Shown one piece after another: positions 51,425 through 60,445 of a stretch of 64,000 nucleotides of DNA. This DNA is from Lentibacillus cibarius (GTDB taxonomy: Bacteria > Bacillota > Bacilli > Bacillales > Amphibacillaceae), in NCBI RefSeq assembly GCF_005887555.1, contig NZ_VCIA01000001.1, positions 434,001 through 498,000 on the forward strand. The letters are read 5' to 3'. Position numbers and translations under genes: made by a program. The notes under the pieces are model-generated. The model had not been told where the DNA came from and made no database searches. It saw nothing but the letters and a program-made list of their open reading frames with translations. Numbering within the stretch: the first letter of the stretch is position 1; each line of letters begins with the position of its first letter.

Positions 51425-52711
51425 TTAAACGGCTTTACTCTCGCTAACTAGAAACTCAATAGCCTTCCGCGTTTTCAGTTCTTCTTTAAGAGCGTCTGTA
51501 TTCCCACCAAGCATTTGCTTGAGTTGTTCAACGTCTGCACCATACATGGATGCCATATTGCTGAGTTCCTCGTCCACGTCTTCATCGGTCACTTCCAGAT
51601 TTTCAGCGTTGTAAATAGCTTCTAGCGTTAAATTCGTTTTCACTCGTTTTTTAGCGTCTTCCCGCATTTGATCCTTCAACGCTTCCTTGTCCTGACCTGA
51701 GAATTGATAATACATATCCAATGTCATCCCCTGCATTTGCAAGCGCTGTTCAAATTCCTGCAACATTCGGTCAAGCTCGGTTTCCACCATTGCATCAGGG
51801 ATGTCCACATCCGCATTTTCAGATGCTTTTTCAATTAATGTCTCGCGTTTCTCGTTTTCGGCATCCTGTTCCCGCTGTTTCTGTAGTTCTTCTTTCTTCT
51901 TTTCCTTTAATTCATCAAGGGTTTCAACTTCTTCATCAACGTCTTTTGCAAATTCATCATCTAGTTCGGGCAATTCTTTTGTTTTAATATCATGGATTTT
52001 TACTTGAAATACAGCTTTTTTGCCAGCTAAGTGTTCTGCATGATAATCTTCCGGGAATGTAACTTCAACCTCGGTTTCTTCACCGGTAGTTTTCCCGATT
52101 AATTGCTCTTCAAATCCTGGTATAAACTGCCCTGAACCAATTTCCAATGAAAAGTCTTCAGCTTGGCCACCTTCAAATGCCTCACCGTCAACAAACCCTT
52201 CAAAATCGATAACAACGGTGTCGCCTTCTTCCGCACTACCTTCTTCTTTAACAATCAGTTCTGCATGATGTTCACGTTGATGTTCAATTTCATGCTCTAC
52301 ATCTTCGTCAGTAACATCGACAGAACGCTCTTCCACTTCCAGCCCTTTATAGTCACCAAGCGTGACTTCCGGCTTGACATTTACCGTTGCTTTGAAAATA
52401 AGGTCTTTACCTTTTTCAATCTCCTCAATGTCGACTTCCGGTTGTTCAATCGGCTCAATTCCTGTTTCTTCAACAGCATTCGTGTAAGCACCAGGAAGTA
52501 CAATGTCGACTGCATCCTGGTAAAGAGATTCCACTCCAAAGCGCTTTTCAAAAATCTTACGTGGAACTTTCCCCTTACGGAAACCAGGGATTTGAACATC
52601 TTTTACAACTTTTTTGAACGCCTGGTCCAAGGCCTTGTCAAACTCTTCGGCGCTTACCTCTATGGTCAGTACGCCTTGATTACCTTCTTGTTTTTCCCAT
52701 TTTGCTGACAT
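51425..52711 (-). CDS. tig: Trigger factor
   Basis: Ribosome-bound chaperone with peptidyl-prolyl isomerase activity. 428 residues: ribosome-binding motif [10 protein letters not shown] (near 41-50), a central FKBP domain ([14 protein letters not shown] near 160), and a C-terminal helical chaperone part. ATG at 52711 follows GGAGGG; the upstream extension is rejected. Confidence 0.98.
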   Translation of the reverse strand: MSAKWEKQEGNQGVLTIEVSAEEFDKALDQAFKKVVKDVQIPGFRKGKVPRKIFEKRFGVESLYQDAVDIVLPGAYTNAVEETGIEPIEQPEVDIEEIEKGKDLIFKATVNVKPEVTLGDYKGLEVEERSVDVTDEDVEHEIEHQREHHAELIVKEEGSAEEGDTVVIDFEGFVDGEAFEGGQAEDFSLEIGSGQFIPGFEEQLIGKTTGEETEVEVTFPEDYHAEHLAGKKAVFQVKIHDIKTKELPELDDEFAKDVDEEVETLDELKEKKKEELQKQREQDAENEKRETLIEKASENADVDIPDAMVETELDRMLQEFEQRLQMQGMTLDMYYQFSGQDKEALKDQMREDAKKRVKTNLTLEAIYNAENLEVTDEDVDEELSNMASMYGADVEQLKQMLGGNTDALKEELKTRKAIEFLVSESKAV

Positions 52712-52803
52712 AACATACCCTCCAAAATCTATTATTCCTTTTCTTTTTTTCCGGTTCATTACAATACATATAGGTATATAATGATCAAATTTGCAACCAT
52801 CTC

Positions 52804-52831
52804 ATTATAACATAATTACCGGACCTTTCAA
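52804..52831 (-). promoter_or_regulatory. Sigma-A promoter of tig
   Basis: Minus-strand TTGAAA (52826-52831) and exact TATAAT (52804-52809) with a 16-base spacer. Confidence 0.65.
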
Positions 52832-52851
52832 GCATTACAACTGCTTGCATC

Positions 52852-53832
52852 TTAAGCTTCAATGATGGATGAATATAAAGCTTCACACATTTTAATAGCA
52901 TCTATGTAATTACTAACTCGTTCATCTGATTCTGCAATAGAACCCGTATGTATATTCAAATAGTCTTCACCTATTTTTGTCAAGGCCCTAGCAATAGCGT
53001 GTGGATCAGTATTCGATGGCATTACCGGATACCAGACGTAAACATAGTGAATTAACAGCTGCTCCATTAGTTGGAATAACGTTGGATTTTCCTGTTCCAG
53101 TTCATTGATTATCAATATTGTCTGTTTCAGAACCGGATGAGAATCGAGTTTTGGTACATGATTAGGTCTTAACTGCATCTGTACCCCCAATTTACTAATT
53201 GCAACTTCCTCGTAAACATCTGTCTCCTGCAACCATATAAAAATAGCTGTTTTAATAACAGGATGCACCTGATCGTCTGTTAATAATGCTAGCACTTCAG
53301 ATGTAGGCATGTTGTCCATTCTTCGCATCTGTTCGACTAATCTGTACTGGTGATGGTCGTTCCGATCCTTAACGGCCTTTAACAAAGCATCTATGTATTC
53401 GGAAGATTTCTCGGCCTGTATTTCCTTTTGCATCTTGCTGCTTATATCATACAATTGCCGGAATTGGTCTTTCATTTCTTGGGGGACACGCGCTGCTGCA
53501 AATTCCTTTTCTACTTGAGCCATAAGCATTTGGTATTGACTTGTATGGAATAAGATTGTTAAGTAAATATGTACGTAATGATAGTAATGTTCGTCCGATT
53601 GAAGAAGTAATTCCTCGCAAAGGTCTTGCGCTTCTTTATGCCTATTCAGTTCCATCAGACACATCAATTTACCAGTGACAATTTCGTGATTTCGGATTCC
53701 ATATCGTAACAATTGGTTCAATTTCATCAGTGCCTCGTCATACCTTTTATCTTTAAGGGCAGCAAGGCTTTCTTTTTCCAAAACTGTCCGCCATTTCGGA
53801 AAAAGAATAATTTTTTCGGAATGGTGTTCCAT
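52852..53832 (-). CDS. TPR-type helical protein (YsoA-like)
   Basis: A 326-residue, mostly helical protein without membrane segments. The N-terminal half has tetratricopeptide-like helices (LAALKDKRYDEALMKLNQLL, HKEAQDLCEELLLQ); the rest is not recognised. Length and place before tig match B. subtilis YsoA, whose role is unknown. ATG at 53832 follows AAAGGGGTGA, which sets the start. Confidence 0.78.
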   Translation of the reverse strand: MEHHSEKIILFPKWRTVLEKESLAALKDKRYDEALMKLNQLLRYGIRNHEIVTGKLMCLMELNRHKEAQDLCEELLLQSDEHYYHYVHIYLTILFHTSQYQMLMAQVEKEFAAARVPQEMKDQFRQLYDISSKMQKEIQAEKSSEYIDALLKAVKDRNDHHQYRLVEQMRRMDNMPTSEVLALLTDDQVHPVIKTAIFIWLQETDVYEEVAISKLGVQMQLRPNHVPKLDSHPVLKQTILIINELEQENPTLFQLMEQLLIHYVYVWYPVMPSNTDPHAIARALTKIGEDYLNIHTGSIAESDERVSNYIDAIKMCEALYSSIIEA

Positions 53833-53946
53833 CAATTCACCCCTTTCCATCCGCATTCTCATTTCGCCCCTTTTACTATTATTCCCCTAGATAAAACAAG
53901 CCTAACCTATTTTAGCAATTTCTTTTATTTAATGCTTAAAAGAAAA

Positions 53947-53980
53947 AGAGAAACCCGTTTATTAGCTTACAGGTTTCTCT
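53947..53980 (-). terminator. Terminator of the tRNA pair
   Basis: Nine-base-pair stem AGAGAAACC (53947-53955) with 53972-53980, followed on the minus strand by TTTTCTTTT, 6 bases past tRNA-Arg. Confidence 0.9.
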
Positions 53981-53986
53981 TGCTGA

Positions 53987-54060
53987 TGTCCCAGGCAGGA
54001 TTCGAACCTGCGACCTACAGCTTAGAAGGCTGTTGCTCTATCCAGCTGAGCTACTGGGAC
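53987..54060 (-). tRNA. tRNA-Arg (anticodon UCU)
   Basis: Full cloverleaf on the minus strand: acceptor GTCCCAG/CTGGGAC, D arm AGCTCAGCTGGATAGAGC, anticodon loop CTTCTAA with TCT in the centre, T arm with GGTTCGAATCC. CCA is not encoded. It reads AGA codons. Confidence 0.96.
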
Positions 54061-54071
54061 ATAAATATGTA

Positions 54072-54145
54072 TGGAGCGGGTGATGGGAATCGAACCCACG
54101 ACATCAGCTTGGAAGGCTGAGGTTTTACCACTAAACTACACCCGC
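54072..54145 (-). tRNA. tRNA-Gly (anticodon UCC)
   Basis: Full cloverleaf on the minus strand: acceptor GCGGGTG paired with CACCCGC, anticodon loop CTTCCAA with TCC in the centre, T arm GGTTCGATTCC, and CCA encoded at the 3' end (54072-54074). Reads GGA/GGG. Confidence 0.96.
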
Positions 54146-54219
54146 ATATAAATGGAATATATTCTTGTTATTGTTAACAGTTTATCGTATTGTCTCAAAG
54201 TTTTTTACGGACAAGACTT

Positions 54220-54248
54220 ATTATATGCATTTTGTTTCGATTTGTCAA
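54220..54248 (-). promoter_or_regulatory. Consensus sigma-A promoter of the tRNA pair
   Basis: Exact TTGACA (54243-54248) and exact TATAAT (54220-54225) with a 17-base spacer on the minus strand, about 70 bases before tRNA-Gly. Confidence 0.88.
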
Positions 54249-54324
54249 CACATATATTTAGTTTCTACACCGCAGAATGGAAAACAGGAAATCAGCAGTC
54301 TAGCCGATTCCCCTCCTGATAGTT

Positions 54325-54837
54325 TTATGTCAATGATGTTCTTAACGATAGTTCGTCCAAATGGTTACCCTCCACTGTGTAAAAATCAACACGAACATCA
54401 TCCAATGTGTGCCAGTTCATCAGTGCATAGGTCTTCTCCGTTCGTCTGCGTGGTAAGAGGACACTTCCTGGGTTAATCAGTAGCTGCTGACCTATTTTTT
54501 CAGCACCGGCTATATGTGTATGTCCAAAACAAACTACCTGAGCCTTCAACTCCTGGGCGCGATATGCGATTGCCAGCGGATTGGATTTAACCTGGTGCAA
54601 ATGGCCATGCGCAATAAAAAAATATAAGTCTCCGATTGCACTTGTCTGTTCTTCTGGAAACCTCACATCAACATCACAGTTCCCAGCCACCTTAACAAAT
54701 CCATCAAGTTCGGGTGCGTCCATATCTAACTCTGAATCACCACAGTGAATCATATATTCAGGCGAATGCCTTTCTTTAATTACTTTAAGTTCATCCGTTG
54801 AGCCATGACTATCACTGACTATCAATACCTCTGGCAT
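54325..54837 (-). CDS. YfcE-type metallophosphoesterase (YsnB)
   Basis: A 170-residue calcineurin-like phosphoesterase: metal motifs SDSHG (8-12), HCGDSE (31-36), GNCD (52-55), HGH (75-77) and GHTH (99-102) are all present. The family splits phosphodiesters in vitro; the natural substrate is not known. It follows rdgB by 9 bases with GAGGTGA upstream. Confidence 0.93.
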   Translation of the reverse strand: MPEVLIVSDSHGSTDELKVIKERHSPEYMIHCGDSELDMDAPELDGFVKVAGNCDVDVRFPEEQTSAIGDLYFFIAHGHLHQVKSNPLAIAYRAQELKAQVVCFGHTHIAGAEKIGQQLLINPGSVLLPRRRTEKTYALMNWHTLDDVRVDFYTVEGNHLDELSLRTSLT

Positions 54838-54846
54838 GTAATCACC

Positions 54847-55446
54847 TCACTTAGTCGCGTTTTTGACCCAGTCTTCTAACTGAACGATTGCATTTTTCCG
54901 GTGGCTAATCCTGTTTTTTTCTATGGGGGAAAGTTGTGCCATTGTTTTATTGTAACCAGTCGGTACGAAAATAGGATCATACCCAAACCCATTTTCACCT
55001 ATTTGCGAATAGGCAATCTCACCTTCACAATAACCTTTTTTAAAAATTGTTGTTTCCCCTGGTACGGCAATTGCCAGTACACATACAAAACGGGCTGTAC
55101 GGTCTGACGCTTCAACCCCCTTTAATTCTTGCAGCACTTTGTCAATATTAGCCTGGTCGTCCTTTGGCTCGCCGGCATAGCGTGCTGAATAAACACCAGG
55201 TCTGCCGTCTAATGCATCAATCGCTAATCCCGAGTCATCAGCTAAAACCGGTCGTTGGATCATCCCAGCAATGGTTTCTGCTTTTATGGCAGCATTTTCT
55301 TCAAAGGTTGTCCCGGTTTCTTCTATATCGTCTACTTTCCTGTCTAATTCCGCTAGCGAAATCGCTTCAATTTGAAAAGCAGAAAAAAAAGTTTTGAATT
55401 CCTTTGCTTTGCCGGGATTTTTTGTAGCAATAATCATTTCCTTCAC
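54847..55446 (-). CDS. rdgB: Non-canonical purine NTP pyrophosphatase (RdgB/HAM1)
   Basis: House-cleaning enzyme that hydrolyses ITP, dITP and XTP. 199 residues; [11 protein letters not shown] start, [10 protein letters not shown] and the [14 protein letters not shown] motifs. Starts with GTG inside the rph stop (GTGA, 4-base overlap), so coupled to rph. Confidence 0.97.
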   Translation of the reverse strand: MKEMIIATKNPGKAKEFKTFFSAFQIEAISLAELDRKVDDIEETGTTFEENAAIKAETIAGMIQRPVLADDSGLAIDALDGRPGVYSARYAGEPKDDQANIDKVLQELKGVEASDRTARFVCVLAIAVPGETTIFKKGYCEGEIAYSQIGENGFGYDPIFVPTGYNKTMAQLSPIEKNRISHRKNAIVQLEDWVKNATK

Positions 55447-56210
55447 GGTGTATCTCCCTTAGTTTGTTTGGTTTCACCTATACTGCTGGCTGCTTCTCCA
55501 AGAACATCTTTTTGCATATCTGTAATTTTTTCTAATCCTTCGGCAGCAAGTCCAAGCATTGCTTGCAGCTGATTAACGGTGAAAGTTGCTTCCTCACCGG
55601 TTCCCTGGATTTCAACAAATTCACCTTCACCTGTCATAACAATATTCATATCCACATGGGCTTGGGAATCTTCCCCATAATCCAGGTCCAGTAGCTCGTT
55701 ACCATCCGGGGAAATGCCGACCGAAATGGCTGCCAAGAAATCTGTTACAGGCATCTTTTTAATTTTATTAGCCTTCTTCAATTTATTAAACGCCAGCACA
55801 ACTGCAACGAAAGCCCCTGTTATGGATGCTGTACGTGTTCCCCCGTCAGCCTGTATGACATCACAGTCGACCCAGACAGTTCGTTCACCGGTTTGATTCA
55901 GGTCAACAACTGAACGTAATGCTCGCCCGATTAATCTTTGTATTTCCATTGTTCTGCCGCCTACTTTTCCTTTAGAAGACTCCCTTATATTCCGCTGCTG
56001 AGTTGCACGTGGTAACATAGCATATTCTGCCGTAATCCAGCCTTTCCCCTGTCCGCGCATGAAAGGGGGTACCTTGTCCTCGATACTGGCATTGCATATT
56101 ACTTTTGTATCTCCAAATTCAATAAGTACTGATCCTTCTGGATGTTTAACATAATCCGTTGTTATATTGATAGTTCGTAATTCATTGTTTTTTCGGTTGT
56201 TATGTCGCAA
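55443..56210 (-). CDS. rph: Ribonuclease PH
   Basis: Phosphorolytic exonuclease that trims tRNA 3' ends. 255 residues; family opening [33 protein letters not shown] near 95-109, and [14 protein letters not shown] terminator (56298-56322) separates it from gerM. Forms rph-rdgB-yfcE with the next two genes. Confidence 0.97.
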   Translation of the reverse strand: MRHNNRKNNELRTINITTDYVKHPEGSVLIEFGDTKVICNASIEDKVPPFMRGQGKGWITAEYAMLPRATQQRNIRESSKGKVGGRTMEIQRLIGRALRSVVDLNQTGERTVWVDCDVIQADGGTRTASITGAFVAVVLAFNKLKKANKIKKMPVTDFLAAISVGISPDGNELLDLDYGEDSQAHVDMNIVMTGEGEFVEIQGTGEEATFTVNQLQAMLGLAAEGLEKITDMQKDVLGEAASSIGETKQTKGDTP

Positions 56211-56297
56211 TGAATGTATGCCTCCTTAACATGAATCCAAGCTAATCCTAACATATTTTAACCAGCAAGGCATTTATTATCATTAAACCTTAAAAGA

Positions 56298-56322
56298 AAA
56301 AGACTGTGCAACACAGTCTTTT
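56298..56322 (-). terminator. Terminator downstream of gerM
   Basis: Eleven-base-pair stem (56298-56308 with 56312-56322), 3-base loop, followed on the minus strand by TTCTTTTA. It lies about 85 bases past the gerM stop, before rph. Confidence 0.82.
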
Positions 56323-56405
56323 ATTGAAACGGATTTTTTTATACTTTGTCACTGCACCCAATTTCATGTCCACAGAGTAGTGTAGCACAACGCAATGTGC
56401 TGCGA

Positions 56406-57517
56406 TTACAGTTTTTGTGTTGATATGAACTTTTGTTTCGTAACAGGCTCTGTATAAGGTTCGCCGTTTTCGTTAAAGAGTGTTTCAACGTCTTCTACTT
56501 TGACCTCAACAGCCTCCACTGACTCATCTTGTGTCAATGTGCGTACTAACGTTTCCATGACTTCATCCGCAATCACTGCTTTATCGTCATCCTGTTTTTG
56601 ACTATTTTGCAGTACATCTTGGCTAAACATTACTTCCAGAACACCATTCCGAAGACTAGGGTTATTCGTCAGTTCAGCCTGACTATTGAAGACATGCTGC
56701 AAGTTCGTATCAAAACCAGGCCCCTCTAGTAAGGTATTGATCATTGAACCATAAATATCACGATTTTCTACATCAACATATTGTGTGACAGGAACAAAAT
56801 AATGGTTATCCCCCTGTACGGAAGGATAATACAAGGTGACAGGCTTACTTTTCATCAGATCCACACTATCCGATTTCACAAAGTTAATGCCATTTGCTCT
56901 AGAGTAACCCTCCCCGATTGGAGTACCATTTACAGGCATTGTTTGTTGTGGTTGTCCGTCTATCTGCAACTTGATGTCATCTACACCGTCAAATTGTGTC
57001 AGCGTGTAAGTCATTGCCTGTAAAATTTTCAATTCATTTTCAGCCTGATAGTTTTTAAATTCCTTAGAAACGTTTACAATCATTTCCCCATTATCTTTTA
57101 GGTTCAACTCAAGAATTTCAGTTCCGGTCGGCAATACAGCCTGGAATCCATTCGGTAGCTTCTGAGTAACAGGGCCACCCTTCACAAGATATTCGAGCGC
57201 TTGAGAGGCTACTTCATTTGACTCAGGCAGTGGCAACTGTAAAGTCTGTGATGCTACCATGCCATTAGCGTCAAGTAAATAAAGTTGCCTTTCCATTGTA
57301 CTCGAGGCTGTGTCCTCATCTGCTTTATCCTTGTTTGTATTTTCGTTCTGTTTACTAGTATTTTGTTTATCCAGTTTGGTATCGTTACTGCTTCAGCGTT
57401 TTGTGGCGGGTCGATTTCTTCTTTTTTATCCAGGGACTGTTCCCCCTGAAAGCACCCTGATAATATAACAGCAAGCAACATCGCCAGGCTGATAAACAAT
57501 AGACTGCGCTTTTGCAT
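56406..57517 (-). pseudogene. gerM: Sporulation/germination lipoprotein GerM with a one-base frameshift
   Basis: GerM is a sporulation lipoprotein that joins the mother cell-forespore channel. The first frame (57517 on) gives a lipoprotein signal with lipobox LSGC (Cys22) up to PPQNAEAVT; the second (usable to 56406) gives a Lys/Asn/Glu linker, then MERQLYLLDANG and two GerMN domains. One base is missing near 57390-57400 in the linker; putting it back joins the two. The whole has the family length (about 370 residues). Sequence error or recent mutation. Confidence 0.87.
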
Positions 57518-57593
57518 GATTTTCCCTCCTACGATGGTTTGTACTATTATATATACGAGCTTATTAAAAATTTAGACCAACCTAAACACAAAA

Positions 57594-57619
57594 AATTGGA
57601 ATCTATTTCGATTCCAATT
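57594..57619 (-). terminator. Terminator of racE
   Basis: Ten-base-pair stem AATTGGAATC (57594-57603) with 57610-57619, followed by TTTT on the minus strand. The racE TAA is at the start of the 5' arm. Confidence 0.85.
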
Positions 57620-58433
57620 ATCGGAGCACAGCTTTTTCAATTGTTACTGAATCAAAGTGATCAATAAATTCCTTAAAAATGCCTTCCGTAATTTTTGCGA
57701 ACACTTCCATCTCACCTGTTGAGTAAAATTGATGGATTGGTGTCTCATCTCCTTTATACAATAAGTCATTGAATCCCAAGATTGCGCTAGCTTCTCGCGC
57801 GGTTTCCTTACTTGAGGATATGATAGAAACATTTTCGCCAATCGTTTGCTGTATCGTATTTTTAATTAACGGATAGTGTGTGCACCCGAGAATTAATGTA
57901 TCCAGATCCTGTTGCTGTTTCAATGGAAAAAGTGAGTTACTGACAACACTTTCTGCATATTCCCCTGACAAACAACCATGCTCAACCATTGGAACAAATA
58001 ATGGACATGCCAACGACTGAACATGAAGGTCGGCATTGATATCTTTTAATGCTGTTACATAAGCATTGCTACTAATAGTACCTTCTGTTCCAATAACGCC
58101 TATATGATTATTTTTCGTTTCATTAATTGCTGCACGCGCCCCTGGTTTAATGACTCCAATCACTGGAATAGGAAGACAATCCTTAAGTTCATTCAACGTA
58201 AATGCTGTTGCTGTATTACAAGCAACGACAAGCATTTTTATATTTTTCCGAACTAAAAACTTAACCATTTCCCACGTAAATTTCTTCACTTCTTCATTGG
58301 ACCGTGGACCATATGGGCACCGCTGTGTATCGCCCAAATATATCAATCGTTCTTTTGGTAGCTGCCGCATCAGTTCATGTGCAACCGTCAAACCTCCAAC
58401 ACCAGAATCAATAACTCCTATTGCCTGATCCAA
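57618..58433 (-). CDS. racE: Glutamate racemase
   Basis: Makes D-glutamate for peptidoglycan (and polyglutamate where present). 271 residues; the two catalytic cysteines are Cys72 (ACNTA) and Cys184 (GCTHYPL), with Asp9 (DSGVGG). Start is TTG at 58433 behind AAGAGGCG. The gene lies above gerM, as in B. subtilis (racE-ysmB-gerE region). Confidence 0.96.
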   Translation of the reverse strand: MDQAIGVIDSGVGGLTVAHELMRQLPKERLIYLGDTQRCPYGPRSNEEVKKFTWEMVKFLVRKNIKMLVVACNTATAFTLNELKDCLPIPVIGVIKPGARAAINETKNNHIGVIGTEGTISSNAYVTALKDINADLHVQSLACPLFVPMVEHGCLSGEYAESVVSNSLFPLKQQQDLDTLILGCTHYPLIKNTIQQTIGENVSIISSSKETAREASAILGFNDLLYKGDETPIHQFYSTGEMEVFAKITEGIFKEFIDHFDSVTIEKAVLR

Positions 58434-58471
58434 ACAAATCGCCTCTTTAATGCTGTTTATTCATGATTGTC

Positions 58472-58909
58472 CTATTTCATTTCCTCATACATTCGAGCAA
58501 GTAACTCATTCAATGTTTCTATTTGCTCTTCAGAAAAACTTTCCAATATTTCTCCAAGGTATTTACGGCGCTTAACAATTACCTCCTCAATGATTGTTTT
58601 ACCTTTTTCCAGTACATGGATACGAACAACACGTCGATCACTTTCGTCGCGGACCCTTTCGACAAGTTCGTTTTTTTCCAATCGATCAACCAAATCAGTA
58701 GTTGTACTGAATGCAAGACCATTTTTATTGGAAAGTTCACCGATTGTCAGGTCGCCTTCATCGATTAGCCATTGCAATGCAACAAATTGTGGTAATGTGA
58801 TTGGATAATGATCTAGGATTTTTCTTCCTCTTTGTTTAATGATACCTGATATATAGCGGATTTTTTTCTCGAGATGTGCAATGGTTTCAGTCGATTGTTC
58901 ATTATTCAA
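58472..58909 (-). CDS. MarR-family transcription regulator (YsmB-like)
   Basis: A 145-residue winged-helix protein with the MarR pattern: helix pair around LTIGELSNKNGLAFSTTTDLVDRLEKNELVER (about 75-106) and the DRR wing (SDRRVVRIHVLEKG). Target genes are not known; it lies next to racE and gerE, the place of ysmB in B. subtilis. Start appears to be TTG at 58909 behind GGGGTT, with moderate certainty. Confidence 0.87.
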   Translation of the reverse strand: MNNEQSTETIAHLEKKIRYISGIIKQRGRKILDHYPITLPQFVALQWLIDEGDLTIGELSNKNGLAFSTTTDLVDRLEKNELVERVRDESDRRVVRIHVLEKGKTIIEEVIVKRRKYLGEILESFSEEQIETLNELLARMYEEMK

Positions 58910-59098
58910 TTCAGGTAACCCCCTGGCAGTGCAATTTATATAAATAGTTTATCATACTATGACGAAATTTGTTGTCTTTCGCTACCATACAGTAATTTTT
59001 TTGAAATTGAAAGCATGTTGTTTTATTTTGTTTTACGAATGAATTGGTATCTACAAGGGGGTACTCTCATGATATTAATCACTTACGAAAATGTGCTC

Positions 59099-59125
59099 AC
59101 CGTTTACGTACTGTTACATAAACTA
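59099..59125 (+). promoter_or_regulatory. Sigma-K promoter of gerE
   Basis: AC (59099-59100), 16 bases, then CATAAACTA (59117-59125): an exact match to the sigma-K pattern AC-N16-CATAnnnTA. Start site would be near 59133, about 50 bases before gerE. gerE is sigma-K dependent in B. subtilis. Confidence 0.85.
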
Positions 59126-59185
59126 TAGTGACTAAATAATTTACCCTTCATATGCAGCTCTTTGACAGCAAGGAGGGGTTATCAT

Positions 59186-59410
59186 TTGAAGGATACTGAC
59201 TACAAACCAAACCAGTTACTAACGAAACGTGAAAAAGAAGTATTCGATCTCCTGGTACAAGACAAAACAACAAAAGAAATTGCCCAGGAACTGTTTATAT
59301 CTGAAAAAACAGTTCGAAACCATATTTCCAATTCAATGCAGAAATTAGGTGTTAAGGGGCGATCACAAGCTGTAGTAGAATTACTTCGTATGGGTGAATT
59401 AAAACTCTAA
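59186..59410 (+). CDS. gerE: Late mother-cell transcription regulator GerE
   Basis: LuxR-type DNA-binding protein that controls late coat genes. 74 residues, almost wholly a helix-turn-helix domain (LTKREKEVFDLLVQDKTTKEIA, then SEKTVRNHISNSMQKLGVKGRSQ). TTG at 59186 is chosen: AAGGAGGGG is 6 bases upstream and the length equals the B. subtilis protein (74). The eight-codon upstream extension is rejected. Confidence 0.97.
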   Translation: MKDTDYKPNQLLTKREKEVFDLLVQDKTTKEIAQELFISEKTVRNHISNSMQKLGVKGRSQAVVELLRMGELKL

Positions 59411-59426
59411 GCGAAGTACAGCTTTC

Positions 59427-59452
59427 ATAGTGTGGGAGTTTTCCCACACTAT
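59427..59452 (+). terminator. Terminator of gerE
   Basis: Perfect 11-bp stem ATAGTGTGGGA (59427-59437) with 59442-59452, 4-base loop, 17 bases past the stop; the T-run is weak. Confidence 0.75.
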
Positions 59453-59620
59453 TTAACCTTCGTTGAATAATTCACCATAGCTAAGCTTTACCTTCAATGG
59501 GGCGGGCGTATTAGTTTTCAGCATCTAGATTCACCATTAGTAACCATTTGTATATGGTCACTGTTTACACCTAATTCAAAGACCTACGTAAGTTCTATAT
59601 TTATTTTCATATTTTAAAAG

Positions 59621-59647
59621 GGCCCTCACCTTTAGAAGGTAAGGGCC
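59621..59647 (-). terminator. Terminator of sdhCAB
   Basis: Twelve-pair stem (59621-59632 with 59636-59647), one pair G-U only in minus-strand RNA, followed by CTTTTAAAAT. It is 31 bases past the sdhB stop. Confidence 0.85.
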
Positions 59648-59677
59648 GAAGTTTCAAAGTTTACTAGTTTTCTAGTT

Positions 59678-60445
59678 TTAATGCGCGTTGTCACTACCGA
59701 AGAAGTTTTTAAATGACTGAATGTTTGTTGCGCGGTTCATCGCAGCAATGGACGTTGTTAGCGGAATGCCTTTTGGACAAACTTGTACACAGTTTTGCGC
59801 GTTACCACAGCCGGAGATACCGCCATCTTCCATCAGTCCTTCTAAACGTTCACTTTTATTCATTTCACCTGTTGGGTGCGCGTTAAACAAACGTGCTTGT
59901 GATAGTGCTGCCGGTCCAATAAAATCTGACTTATCGTTCACATTCGGACAAGCTTCCAGACATACCCCGCATGTCATGCATTTTGACAATTCATATGCCC
60001 ACTGACGTTTTTTCTCAGGCATACGGGGGCCTGGACCAAGATCATAAGTGCCGTCAATCGGAATCCAAGCCTTGATTTGTTTCAGTGCGTCAAACATCTG
60101 TTCACGGTCAACGAATAAGTCCCGGATAACCGGAAACGTGCTCATTGGTTCTAAACGGATTGGCTGCTCTAGTTCATCAATCAGGGCAGCACAGGATTGC
60201 CGTGCTGTCCCATTAATAACCATAGAGCAAGCCCCACAAACTTCCTCAAGGCAGTTCATGTCCCATTGTACAGGCGTCGTCTTTTCCCCATTGGCATTCA
60301 CCGGATTCCGGCGAATTTCCATAAGTCCGGAAATAACATTCATATTCTTTTTATAAGGAATTTCAAACGTCTCTTGATAGGAAGAAGAATCCGGGCTGTC
60401 CTGACGGGTAATAATAAACGTTACAGTACTTTGCTCAGCCATCAT
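59678..60445 (-). CDS. sdhB: Succinate dehydrogenase iron-sulfur subunit
   Basis: Passes electrons from FAD to the membrane anchor. 255 residues; [2Fe-2S] ligands in CLEEVCGACS and the later SC, and the two C-terminal cluster motifs CMTCGVCLEACP and CGNAQNC...CP. The ATG overlaps the sdhA TAA by one base (TAATG). Confidence 0.97.
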   Translation of the reverse strand: MMAEQSTVTFIITRQDSPDSSSYQETFEIPYKKNMNVISGLMEIRRNPVNANGEKTTPVQWDMNCLEEVCGACSMVINGTARQSCAALIDELEQPIRLEPMSTFPVIRDLFVDREQMFDALKQIKAWIPIDGTYDLGPGPRMPEKKRQWAYELSKCMTCGVCLEACPNVNDKSDFIGPAALSQARLFNAHPTGEMNKSERLEGLMEDGGISGCGNAQNCVQVCPKGIPLTTSIAAMNRATNIQSFKNFFGSDNAH

